Assembly: GCF_025989125.1 (NCBI RefSeq)
Contig: NZ_JAPDNR010000001.1
Coordinates: 4,384,301-4,448,300 of the forward strand
Length of the DNA stretch: 64,000 nucleotides
Direction: 5' to 3'
Source of the DNA: Chitinophaga nivalis
GTDB lineage: Bacteria > Bacteroidota > Bacteroidia > Chitinophagales > Chitinophagaceae
Part shown: in pieces, positions 55,313 through 63,895 of the stretch
Layout: each line of letters starts with the position of its first letter
Numbering within the stretch: the stretch's first letter is position 1
Position numbers and translations under genes: made by a program
Notes under the pieces: generated by a model
What the model was told of the DNA's origin: nothing
Seen by the model: the letters and a program-made list of their open reading frames with translations, nothing else
Databases searched by the model: none

Positions 55313-56974
55313 ATGCGTAACCTGTTACTAAGCATTGCCGCCGTATCGTTACTCCTGGCATCCTGTAAGAAGGACCCTATTACCAGTAATCCGGAAGGCC
55401 CCCGCGAAGACGGGAAGTATCCCGAAACCACCATTTATTTGAAAACGAAGGGATATTTCCCTTCCATTCTCAACCAGCAACTATCCGGCACGGCCGGTAT
55501 TCCTCATCCCCTCCGGCCGGGAAAGCTGGCCAGCGGACCGGAAATTATTAAAGATAGTGCGTGGCAGGACGACTTCGGCAGAACGCTATACGCAGAGACA
55601 ACTGAAATTGCCATGCTGCAAAATACGGCTATGAACCGGCTGATATTCGCCGGCGCATTGATCCAGGGCAATTCGCTGGCCGATCTGAACATCAAACCTA
55701 TTGCCGACTTCCAACACAAAGTAAAACCGATCAGGGTGTCTGTATCTATCCCCGCTAAAACGGTAAGCGGCACCATCACCACCCCCTCTCTTTCTGCCAC
55801 CAGGGATTTTGTCAGCGATGTATTGTCCCAGAACAATATTGGGGAGCAGATATCCAGCTACTCTTTTACTATGGAAAGATTTACGGCCTATGATGAACTA
55901 AAGCTGGCATTTGGTTCCAATGTTAAAACCGGGGCCTTATTCTTTGGGAGTGAGTCATCCACAACAGAAACACAACATAAAATATCCAAACGAAGCGGTT
56001 TATACGTTAAGTTTATACAAAAGAATTTCTCCCTGGATCTGGACCTGCCAACAAACGGGCAGTTAATGGATAACACCACTGACATGAATGCACTCAACAA
56101 GCTATCCCCGCTTTATGTCAGCTCCATTACCTATGGCCGTATGGGTATTATGGCCATTGAAACCGATTCGTCCTATGAATCGACCTATGCAGCTTATAAT
56201 ACTGCTTTTAAAGCTTTGTTTGTGAGTGGGAGTACTTCTTTAACCCGTGAACAGCAAACACTCATCGATAAAGCCTCCATGAAGATTTTGCTGGTGGGTA
56301 CAAATGGTAGTGGCTCCGTACAAACAGTCAATGGTTTCGATGCCTTTGTGCAGCTGGCAACAAAGGGAACCAAGTTTTCTGCATCGGAGCCGGGTGTCCC
56401 CATTTATTACAGCCTGAGTTATCTGGGTGACAATTCCATTGTTAAAACCAAATTTAAGATTGATGTAGCGTTGGACCCATTGTATGCCAGGATAGAGTAT
56501 AAGGACATCAAGCGTAATTACCAGAACCTCAATTCACAGGGAGGCGGGGGCAGCTACACCTCCGGGTACGACGAAGACCTATCTGCTATCGTGACGGTTA
56601 ACTTCTACTCCAATCCCCAGGGAACAGTAGCCACTTTCCCGGCTAAGGATATCCGTATCTTTTTTAAAACATACACTAAAAACGTTGGATCCGGATATGA
56701 CCTGGAAGGCTCCTTTGACTGGGACTACCTGAGCGGCGAGAAGACCGACTATAGGCTAACCCCGGACCGTAACTCCTTTGCATATCTAAGTCCTACTGTC
56801 CCCGTTGCGCCGCTTATGCTTTCCTATCATTCGGATATTTCCGGGTTAGAGGATTTTGGAAGCGGAGGATCCGCGCGGTTTGCCAGAAACAGCTGGGTAG
56901 AAACATTCTTTGAACTACAGCCAGGAAGTTTTTATAAGATACTTTCTTCTCAAAGACCTTCACTCAACCCTTGA
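55313..56974 (+). CDS. CDC-like (CDCL) pore-forming lipoprotein, long form 2
   Basis: A 553-residue lipoprotein (Cys18 in LASC, then KKD). The core repeats that of the previous gene almost motif for motif: IIKDSAWQDDFGRTLYAETTE, MNRLIFAGALIQGNSLADLNIKPIA, FTAYDELKLAFGSNVKTGALFF, VSSITYGRMGIMAIETDSSYESTYAAYNTAFKALFVSG. The C-terminal domain starts at ARIEYKDIKRN and ends ELQPGSFYKILSSQRP; its ends match long form 1 but its middle is different (Gly-rich turn SQGGGGSYTSGYDE, different loops). The pair therefore looks like a tandem duplication in which the C-terminal domain has been diversified, possibly to recognise another target or partner. Confidence 0.87.
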   Translation: MRNLLLSIAAVSLLLASCKKDPITSNPEGPREDGKYPETTIYLKTKGYFPSILNQQLSGTAGIPHPLRPGKLASGPEIIKDSAWQDDFGRTLYAETTEIAMLQNTAMNRLIFAGALIQGNSLADLNIKPIADFQHKVKPIRVSVSIPAKTVSGTITTPSLSATRDFVSDVLSQNNIGEQISSYSFTMERFTAYDELKLAFGSNVKTGALFFGSESSTTETQHKISKRSGLYVKFIQKNFSLDLDLPTNGQLMDNTTDMNALNKLSPLYVSSITYGRMGIMAIETDSSYESTYAAYNTAFKALFVSGSTSLTREQQTLIDKASMKILLVGTNGSGSVQTVNGFDAFVQLATKGTKFSASEPGVPIYYSLSYLGDNSIVKTKFKIDVALDPLYARIEYKDIKRNYQNLNSQGGGGSYTSGYDEDLSAIVTVNFYSNPQGTVATFPAKDIRIFFKTYTKNVGSGYDLEGSFDWDYLSGEKTDYRLTPDRNSFAYLSPTVPVAPLMLSYHSDISGLEDFGSGGSARFARNSWVETFFELQPGSFYKILSSQRPSLNP

Positions 56975-57025
56975 TAGCAAAATGTTTCCGATTGTTAGTA
57001 CTAATAATACCAACAATAATATCAG

Positions 57026-57061
57026 CCGGATCTGCCCTCATCGCCATGAGAGCAGATCCGG
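57026..57061. terminator. Stem-loop between long CDCL 2 and the protease gene
   Basis: CCGGATCTGC (57026-57035) and GCAGATCCGG (57052-57061), a perfect 10-bp GC-rich stem with a 16-base loop. The T-tract is missing, so read-through into the protease gene is possible. Confidence 0.5.
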
Positions 57062-57117
57062 TATATCACGTTGTATTTTGCGCCTGCATGCGCGCTTTAT
57101 TTTATAATCACATCTTT

Positions 57118-58704
57118 ATGATCATCATTCAACATACTTATCATCGTGTCGTCCTGGTTGCATGTTGCTTTTTTTGTAGTGTTTGGCTATCTGCCTGTAA
57201 GAAAAAAGATGCCGTGGCGCCTGAAAAGAATACGGCTGCTTTACTGGCAGATTCTATTTTTTTGTATGCAAGGGAAGTCTATTTATGGAATGAGCAGTTA
57301 CCAGGCGCCGGACAATTTAATACCGGAAAATATGTGATATCCAATGATGTACTTGATCATAAAAGAGAGCTGTTCGATATTACCCGGTTTGCTGTAAACC
57401 CCATTACCGGAAAATCATATGAGGATCATCCATTTCAACCCTCCGAACCTAAGTATAGTGTTATCATCGGCACAGGAGAACAGACGTCTGTAGCGGATGA
57501 CCCGATAAATACCCGGTTATTGAGCGTGTCAGCCAGATTCGGTATCAATCTGGTTGTGACGGATGATCATGCCATTTATATCAAATATGTCATTAAAGGC
57601 AGTGAAGCCGCGGCAGCCGGACTTAAAAGAGGTATGCGTATCTGGCATATCAATGGCAAACCGGTAGCCGCAAATGCAGCCTATTATCAGTACGTACAAA
57701 AAGTATTCAGTGAAGCAACGCAGTTAGTATTGGATGGTGAAACTGCCGGCAATCATCATACCTATCACCTGACGTACCGGCGCAATAATTACTTTGAGCC
57801 TATTCTTAAAGATACCGTACTGACACAACCATCCGGCCGGAAAGTGGGTTACCTCGCCTATCTGCGCTTTATCGATCCTAATTTTGGTTATAAAGATCTG
57901 GATCTGGTGATGAATGATTTTACTGCCAATAATGTATCAGATGTCATCATAGACCTGCGTTATAATGGCGGTGGGAATCTGGCAGAACTGGACCGCTTTG
58001 CCAACCTGCTGATTCCCGGCAGTGCAAATGGAAAAATCATGCGTACAGAACGTTATAATAACGTCATGAAAACAGGTAATACCCCTTTGCTGCATCTACA
58101 ACCACTATTAGGTAATAATGGGCTTCCGGTATACCTGGATGGAAAGCTGATTACTTACGGAGATATTGACTATACCGAAGCTGGCAATACCACTTATTTT
58201 CAAAAGATAAATGGCCCTGGCTCACTAAAGAAAATATATTTCATTGTCAGTGAAGAAACAGCATCGGCAGCAGAGCTACTGATCAGCTGTCTGCAACCCT
58301 ATGTGCAAACCGTATTAATAGGTGTTAGTCATAAAGGCGCGCCAGCTGTTGTCAGCACCTATGGCAAGCCAGTGGGATTTTTTCCGCTCCGGATTGGCCC
58401 ACTGCATATTTACTATTCCATGTTCAATAATATCAATGCAAGGGGAGAGGGAGATTATTACGATGGCATGCGGGCTGCCCTTTCCGTTTACGACGATCCG
58501 CGGTATGATCTGGCGGAAAGCAAAGAACCCGGCCTGGAAGCAGCCTTACGTCTTATTAATGGCCATGCCCGGATAGCACCACGACAGGCAGCAGACGGTG
58601 AACTTCATCCTGGTTCCTGGCGCAATCTGAATACGCCCGTTCAGGAGCCTGGTATCATGAAGTCTTATCTACGGCTAAAAAATGGTACTATCATTAAACG
58701 CTGA
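57118..58704 (+). CDS. S41-family C-terminal-processing protease, lipoprotein
   Basis: A 528-residue lipoprotein (Cys27 in LSAC, then KKK). Order: a helical cap (LADSIFLYAREVYLWNEQLP), a PDZ domain (YVIKGSEAAAAGLKRGMRIWHINGKPV), then the S41 core with VIIDLRYNGGGNLAELD, the nucleophile Ser383 in SEETASAAELL and Lys406 in GVSHKGAP, forming the Ser/Lys dyad. S41 enzymes cleave proteins from the C-terminal side in the envelope. It follows the CDCL genes on the same strand by 144 bases. Because CDCL long forms need proteolysis to become active and carry an extra C-terminal domain, a dedicated processing role is attractive but unproven; such lipoproteins are also common housekeeping proteins. The ATG at 57118 is used because it opens the signal peptide. 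Confidence 0.9.
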   Translation: MIIIQHTYHRVVLVACCFFCSVWLSACKKKDAVAPEKNTAALLADSIFLYAREVYLWNEQLPGAGQFNTGKYVISNDVLDHKRELFDITRFAVNPITGKSYEDHPFQPSEPKYSVIIGTGEQTSVADDPINTRLLSVSARFGINLVVTDDHAIYIKYVIKGSEAAAAGLKRGMRIWHINGKPVAANAAYYQYVQKVFSEATQLVLDGETAGNHHTYHLTYRRNNYFEPILKDTVLTQPSGRKVGYLAYLRFIDPNFGYKDLDLVMNDFTANNVSDVIIDLRYNGGGNLAELDRFANLLIPGSANGKIMRTERYNNVMKTGNTPLLHLQPLLGNNGLPVYLDGKLITYGDIDYTEAGNTTYFQKINGPGSLKKIYFIVSEETASAAELLISCLQPYVQTVLIGVSHKGAPAVVSTYGKPVGFFPLRIGPLHIYYSMFNNINARGEGDYYDGMRAALSVYDDPRYDLAESKEPGLEAALRLINGHARIAPRQAADGELHPGSWRNLNTPVQEPGIMKSYLRLKNGTIIKR

Positions 58705-58764
58705 GTATGCAGCGGCAATGAGAGAACGGGTAAACGATTTTTTTAAGCTGCATGCGCACATAAT

Positions 58765-58800
58765 AAAAAAGCTTGTAAGTGCTGACTTACAAGCTTTTTT
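58765..58800. terminator. Bidirectional rho-independent terminator
   Basis: A-run plus GCTTGTAAG (58765-58779) and CTTACAAGC plus T-run (58786-58800), a 15-bp stem with a 6-base loop, between convergent genes. The central arms equal those of the tRNA-Leu terminator at 37340. Confidence 0.93.
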
Positions 58801-58878
58801 ATTATATGCCCGCTGGTGGGGTATTATCAGAACGTGAACGCTGATATGTGAGAAAAACAGGTAATTGCTGACATCCCC

Positions 58879-61800
58879 TTAATTCGCTGCCCCATACTTA
58901 TAATCATAATGTTTTAAAATCTTACCCTGCTGATCTTTAATTACCTTCAAACGCCCCAACTTATCATATTCATAGTAAGTGGTTCTGCCGGCAGGATCTG
59001 TTTCGGAAGTCAATCCGTTCAGCGGACTGTAAGTGTAAGTGGTGATCAGTGCTGCAGGTAAGGATACACGCAGTTTCTTCAATTCGTCTCTCATCTGTAC
59101 ATCGGTGTATGCATTATTGACATTATCCAGTATTGCCTGGTTTACATATTGTTTAGCGGTATTGTAATCAGCACCGATGATCTTCGCTACGGGATATACA
59201 TTGTTGTATCCCCATAAATAAACTTCCCGCACATCATCTGTTTTATTCATCTCCTGTATATTTCCTACATCATTGTACTTTGAAAAATTGAAGCGCCTTT
59301 CCAGTGGGGAAGTACCCTGCTGTACATCGATATTGGCGACCTCTATTATCCGCTGATCTGTATGGATGAAGTTATAGTTGTTTACCTGTCGCTCGATTTG
59401 TGTTGTACCCACTTTTTTTATTTTCTCTATTACCGCATTTATCTGGTTACGTTGTACCATCGCATTGTACACAGGGTGGCTGGTGGAATCGTAAGGATAC
59501 TTATGGGTGGTGGTCAGTGATTGACCTTTACTGTCGATGGTTTTTACACTACTCAACTGCATGTAGGTGGGATGGTCATAGGCGTAGTTGGTGGTATTGG
59601 AGAGCACCTGCGCATTACCGGCTGCATCATAGCTGTATTGCTTCACTTCTGCCTGTGCCAGGAAAAACTTATTGCCTACGGTATGAGCGTAGGTGAGTGG
59701 CACGTATTCGGCTGCTATATCAAAACCACCGCAGGCTTCAGATTGACGGTACAGCACAGCATTGTCGATGTGATGATAAGAGATACCTCTTCCATAAGTA
59801 TTGATCGTTTCCTGCACTTTCTTTTTTGAAGCGTTGTAGATGGTTTCCGTCAAAAGATTACCATTTTCCCAATCCCTGCCTGGCTCGGTAACGAAAGGAA
59901 CCCACCTGTTCATAAGTGGATCAACACTATATGTTTTTTCTATACTGCCGGCGTCTGTTGTCCCCTTATGCGTTACGACCACCCTTCTGTATGCCACGTG
60001 GCTTCCCTGAAAGTAACCAAGTGGCGCCACGGTAGCAGTTACATAACGTAACGCCTGGATGGGGTAACTGGGAATAGGGCAAGGCTGTTTAGAAACAGTA
60101 TAGGCATAGGTAGGATAGGAATACAAGTGGCCGCTGGATAGATCATTGTTGTCGGAAGCAGTATACTTAAACTCCTGAACCAAGTCGTTATTATGACTGA
60201 TGCCGTCAAAGCTTACGATCCTTTTGCATCGAACCCCACCGACTATAGCATTTGCTTTCTGGCCAGGTGCTACAATTGTATATGCTATATAAGCGCTAAA
60301 AGTAAAGCCATCCATGAAAACAACCGCGTTACTTGGGTTATCTACTATTACCTGTACTTTGTACGTACCAGGATTAAGAAAAAGTTTATTGGTATAGAGG
60401 TTATTATAGGCATTTTCAAATGAAACCTCTTTGAGAACAGTGCCATTGGCATTTAATACCCGGAATTGGGCATTAACGAAATTGAGAGGGCCGGAGTTAT
60501 TTCGTACGTCTGCTGTCAGCGTAATGGTAAGGTCCTGGTTCCGGGTTAAGTTCAGGGTTTGCTCTTCAACTATGATATTTGTTCTGTTGTCCGGATAATC
60601 TACTGACTGGCCTATATTCATCGATGCATCCTTTATTTGTACGGCTACTTCACATTCTTCTTCGGCCAGGTAATTATTCCCTTCGTATTCAAAAGCTGTC
60701 TCTCCGCCGGTAGGATATTTAATGTTTTCCAGCACGCCCAAAATGGCGAAGGCCGGATTCGGGTTTCTATCGGCAGGTTTTTGTGTCGTCAGTAAAGCGT
60801 CATACACGTAATATTGAGGATTACACCTGTCTATTTGCGGAATCAGACTGGTATTGCCAAAGGCGCCATTATAATAGCCCCAGTGGTCCTGTGCTTTGGA
60901 ATTGACACCCGGAAAGCCGCTTGATTCATTATAACGAAAAACATAAGGTTTATTGGCAGGGAGGTTATCAGCATCCACTTCTGTAATGCCCGATAATTTC
61001 AGCTTCATACCGTCTGCCTGTTGCGTAGGAAAATAACTATAGGAAAAATTGTAACCCTTTATACGCGTTCCTTTTTCGTCGAACAACATAATAGCATCCA
61101 GGCATTTCGCATTGGACATATCCTGTCTGGCTGTATTGGAGGTAAATTCAAATTTACCACCCGGGAAGGTGATTCGTTCCAGTAAAACAATATCATTAAT
61201 GACGGATGATGTCCCGGAGTTATCAAACTGACTGGGATGTGGACCGCCGGAACTAATCAATTTGGTATGTTTTGTTTCGCTGTAGGAGTAAGTGGTATGG
61301 CTGCCCGTTTTTTTGTATTGCAGGCTAGCGGTATTGCCTTTGCTGGTAACAATTTTGGTGAGATACCATCCGGATACATAATGCTGACCGCTGGGAGCAC
61401 TGGATGGCGCTGTGGTGGTCCATTCTCTGGACTCCGTTGTTTCTCCGAAATAATATTGGTTGCCATCCGGCGTCGTTACTTTCCAATATCCGTCGAAGGT
61501 AGATGCCTGCGACGGAGGGATGATCTGGATATCGCTTTTTACAGAGGGGGCACATTTGATTTGTCCGTTCTCCTTGTACAGGAAGAATTTACCGGAATAC
61601 TGACCAAAATTGAAGTAGAAGATATCTGATTCTGCATCGAAAAGTCCCTCGTTGATACCTGCCAGGTAATAAGCGTCCGTTGTACGGGGATCCCAGGCGC
61701 GCGCCAGGATACCATTGGTGGGGTGTTCATCCGCAATTCCCCGTGCTGCCCTGGTAATGACGCCCCCTGCATTGAGATTCCAGCCCAGTCCCACCCATGA

Positions 61801-62049
61801 TGGTAATTCCGAAATCTTGCAGCCGGAATTTAAATAACTCATATCCATTTTGATAGTAAGATCTCTTGCCGTCACGTTAAATAATGGCACACCAATCTTA
61901 GGAAGTCCTATAAATTCATTCAGTGGTATATCACCGTACTTTGCAAATGAAATAGCTTGCGGTGAAGGAGGCGTAATTTGCGGAAGCCCCTGTGATCTTA
62001 CGTTTACACTAAAACAGCAAACGAGCAGCAACAAATAAAAAGATTTCAT
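58879..62049 (-). CDS. RHS/SpvB-like giant surface protein, no RHS partner downstream
   Basis: A 1056-residue exported protein with signal peptide (ending VRSQ). It is a paralogue of the protein at 39442: PLNEFIGLPKIGVPLFNV, MSYLNSGCKISELPSWVGLGWNLNAGGVITRAARG, DHWGYYNGAFGN and YPTGGETAFEYEG. It ends in YD repeats (YYEYDKLGRLKVIKDQQGKILKHYDYKYG) with no DUF5977 or toxin-like tail. In its paralogue's locus a DUF6443/RHS gene follows; here the next gene downstream is the convergent protease, so it is an orphan. The ATG at 62049 is chosen over the frame's far upstream start because it opens the signal peptide. Confidence 0.85.
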   Translation of the reverse strand: MKSFYLLLLVCCFSVNVRSQGLPQITPPSPQAISFAKYGDIPLNEFIGLPKIGVPLFNVTARDLTIKMDMSYLNSGCKISELPSWVGLGWNLNAGGVITRAARGIADEHPTNGILARAWDPRTTDAYYLAGINEGLFDAESDIFYFNFGQYSGKFFLYKENGQIKCAPSVKSDIQIIPPSQASTFDGYWKVTTPDGNQYYFGETTESREWTTTAPSSAPSGQHYVSGWYLTKIVTSKGNTASLQYKKTGSHTTYSYSETKHTKLISSGGPHPSQFDNSGTSSVINDIVLLERITFPGGKFEFTSNTARQDMSNAKCLDAIMLFDEKGTRIKGYNFSYSYFPTQQADGMKLKLSGITEVDADNLPANKPYVFRYNESSGFPGVNSKAQDHWGYYNGAFGNTSLIPQIDRCNPQYYVYDALLTTQKPADRNPNPAFAILGVLENIKYPTGGETAFEYEGNNYLAEEECEVAVQIKDASMNIGQSVDYPDNRTNIIVEEQTLNLTRNQDLTITLTADVRNNSGPLNFVNAQFRVLNANGTVLKEVSFENAYNNLYTNKLFLNPGTYKVQVIVDNPSNAVVFMDGFTFSAYIAYTIVAPGQKANAIVGGVRCKRIVSFDGISHNNDLVQEFKYTASDNNDLSSGHLYSYPTYAYTVSKQPCPIPSYPIQALRYVTATVAPLGYFQGSHVAYRRVVVTHKGTTDAGSIEKTYSVDPLMNRWVPFVTEPGRDWENGNLLTETIYNASKKKVQETINTYGRGISYHHIDNAVLYRQSEACGGFDIAAEYVPLTYAHTVGNKFFLAQAEVKQYSYDAAGNAQVLSNTTNYAYDHPTYMQLSSVKTIDSKGQSLTTTHKYPYDSTSHPVYNAMVQRNQINAVIEKIKKVGTTQIERQVNNYNFIHTDQRIIEVANIDVQQGTSPLERRFNFSKYNDVGNIQEMNKTDDVREVYLWGYNNVYPVAKIIGADYNTAKQYVNQAILDNVNNAYTDVQMRDELKKLRVSLPAALITTYTYSPLNGLTSETDPAGRTTYYEYDKLGRLKVIKDQQGKILKHYDYKYGAAN

Positions 62050-62396
62050 GGATGTATTTATTGTACAATGAGTATAGGTATAACAATATGTGGCAGCAGG
62101 ATAAATGTATAGGGAGCTGCAGGTATAAAAATAGCCGATTCCTGTTCGCAAAGGGAGAGGAAGATAAAAAGATATCATTAAGTTAACTTTAAAACCGGAG
62201 ACCGTGTGCTCCGGATATTCCCTTTCTCCTGCTACGCTAAAGCAGCAGTCAACACTGTGTGGCTGCATTAAATAATGGTATATTTATTTTTCCGATCATG
62301 ATAAATTCAGGAGCTGGTGACAAAACAATAATTCCGTAAATTACTGTAACTGCCTGTTTTCCCATACTATCTCTTTTACCTCAAAAACACCTAGAG
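62050..62396. other. Divergent promoter region
   Basis: 347 bases between two divergent starts. The upstream extension of the RHS-like frame covers part of it but shows no coding character. A/T-rich; no clear operator was noticed. Confidence 0.4.
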
Positions 62397-63014
62397 ATGC
62401 GTTGTACCCAGGAAGATTTTCAAAGAGCCATCAGGATTGCTAATGCTATACAGGACTATTTCCGTATTAATTATAATTATACAGATGTAAGAAGTACCGA
62501 TTTATATGATTACCTGGTAAAACGAAATCTGGTGGAGCAAGACCGGCATCATGGGCTGCATTTTCGTTCATTTCTGCGAAGACTAAAGGACGATGGGCTG
62601 CTGGATCTGATACCCCAATGTCAGTATACCACTTCACCCGTCAGCGGTGGTGAGTGGCATTTTATACGGATGTCCGATGAAAAACTGGCCACCATCAGAA
62701 ACAAGCATAAAGGAAAAAGAGCGACAGCAACACATGTCCCTAAGTTATCCGAAGCTGAAATTGACGAGCTGATTGAACTTGCCCGTAATGCAGTGGATAA
62801 ATTGCCTAAAAGAGATACATCAGATCTTACTCATCAACAACTGGAGTTAAGAAAAAGTTACCCAAGAGCTTATGAAGAATGGTTGCCCCGCGAGATTGAA
62901 ATCATGTCCCGGGCATTTCTCAAATTTGATCGGATAGATAAAGTGGCTGAGTTATTGCAACGGCAGCCTCATATTGTCCGGGAAAAATTACAGGCTCTGG
63001 GGCTTATAACATAA
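62397..63014 (+). CDS. Uncharacterised 205-residue protein, winged-helix-like
   Basis: I do not recognise a named family. The N-terminal 90 residues look like a helical/winged-helix domain (AIRIANAIQDYFRINYNYTDVRSTDLYDYLVKRNLVEQDRHHGLHFRSFLRRLKDDGLLDLIPQ), ending in a wing-like GGEWHFIRM. A Lys-rich linker leads to a C-terminal helical segment (REIEIMSRAFLKFDRIDKVAELLQRQPHIVREKLQALG) that also resembles a helix-turn-helix. No signal peptide, so a cytoplasmic DNA- or RNA-associated protein is likely. It stands alone. Confidence 0.65.
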   Translation: MRCTQEDFQRAIRIANAIQDYFRINYNYTDVRSTDLYDYLVKRNLVEQDRHHGLHFRSFLRRLKDDGLLDLIPQCQYTTSPVSGGEWHFIRMSDEKLATIRNKHKGKRATATHVPKLSEAEIDELIELARNAVDKLPKRDTSDLTHQQLELRKSYPRAYEEWLPREIEIMSRAFLKFDRIDKVAELLQRQPHIVREKLQALGLIT

Positions 63015-63077
63015 GTGAAGTGAATATCCCGCAGCTTGTCTGTCAGTAATGCATCGTAAGTTTAAGTAATCCCCGTC

Positions 63078-63112
63078 TGATACTAGCATTCTTTTTTTGA
63101 TATTAGCATTCT
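63078..63112. repeat. Two 15-base direct repeats, 20-base period
   Basis: TGATACTAGCATTCT (63078-63092) and TGATATTAGCATTCT (63098-63112) differ at one base and start exactly 20 bases apart, about two DNA turns. This is the form of a tandem binding site. Confidence 0.55.
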
Positions 63113-63151
63113 GCAAAATCTGTACTCATCGTACCGGGTATACTTAAAATT

Positions 63152-63181
63152 AAAAAATCGGAGCGTAAACCCCGATTTTTT
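63152..63181. terminator. Bidirectional terminator
   Basis: AAAAAATCGG (63152-63161) and CCGATTTTTT (63172-63181) with a 10-base loop; A- and T-runs serve both convergent genes (stops at 63014 and 63308). Confidence 0.85.
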
Positions 63182-63307
63182 AATATTTACAGCGCTTTTT
63201 GAAATAGTATCATGTTTACACACAGAATGAAATAACTCCCTTTTTTATTGCAACTCCCTTTTAGTATTTGTGATTTACAAACTTAGCTGCAACAAGTCAC
63301 GGGCCTT

Positions 63308-63895
63308 TTACAATTTACTATCTTGGTGATGTATCTTATTAGCATCCAGTATTGGATCTTCTGTAACTATCTCTTTTGATAAGGTATAAATATTTATACC
63401 TTCAATAATTGAATAAGTACTATGATTCCATATATTGAAAACACTGCCATCAGGAAAACTGTATAATCCTGTAAGGAGGGATTTGGAGCTAAGTAAAACC
63501 CTATCGTCTTTTTTTTCACATATAAACGAAACTGGCATTATTGCAATACTTGCATTCTTTGATTTGTTCAAAAATGTCCTCCAGTTAATATTTAGTTTAA
63601 TCAATTTCTCCGGAATTCCTTGCAAGGACTCCGGTGCAGAGCTAGAAAGTAATGCTCTTTGAAGGTTCCCTGATTTATCAAAAAAGAGTTTAATCAGCAT
63701 CAGGTATGTACATTCCTGGCATTTTTCTTTTCTTAATTCAACCCGCTCATGTCCAAAAAAAACAGTTAATTTTTTATATTCTTGATTTATGGACTGGCTC
63801 TTTGTTTTTTGCGCATTTGCTATGTTTGTTAGCGCAAACATACTGATAAAGGAAAACAGCATCCACTTTGCTCTATTATTCATTATACGGTCCAT
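63308..63895 (-). CDS. Uncharacterised exported protein
   Basis: A 195-residue protein (191 if the ATG at 63883 is used, which opens the signal peptide better). Signal peptide ends ANAQ near residue 29. The mature part has a Cys pair in KCQECTY, then an alternating beta pattern and the C-terminal SIIEGINIYTLSKEI. It may contain a small TonB-C-like or NTF2-like fold (LIKLFFDKSGNLQRALLSSS), but the match is weak. No family assigned. Confidence 0.65.
   Translation of the reverse strand: MDRIMNNRAKWMLFSFISMFALTNIANAQKTKSQSINQEYKKLTVFFGHERVELRKEKCQECTYLMLIKLFFDKSGNLQRALLSSSAPESLQGIPEKLIKLNINWRTFLNKSKNASIAIMPVSFICEKKDDRVLLSSKSLLTGLYSFPDGSVFNIWNHSTYSIIEGINIYTLSKEIVTEDPILDANKIHHQDSKL

Noticed and set aside
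55104..55329. Open frame without a start codon between the two long CDCL genes (EEAKEYFSQIPGYTRW...)
   Set aside because: No start codon near its beginning and it runs into the next CDCL gene in another frame; could be a gene remnant but cannot be supported.
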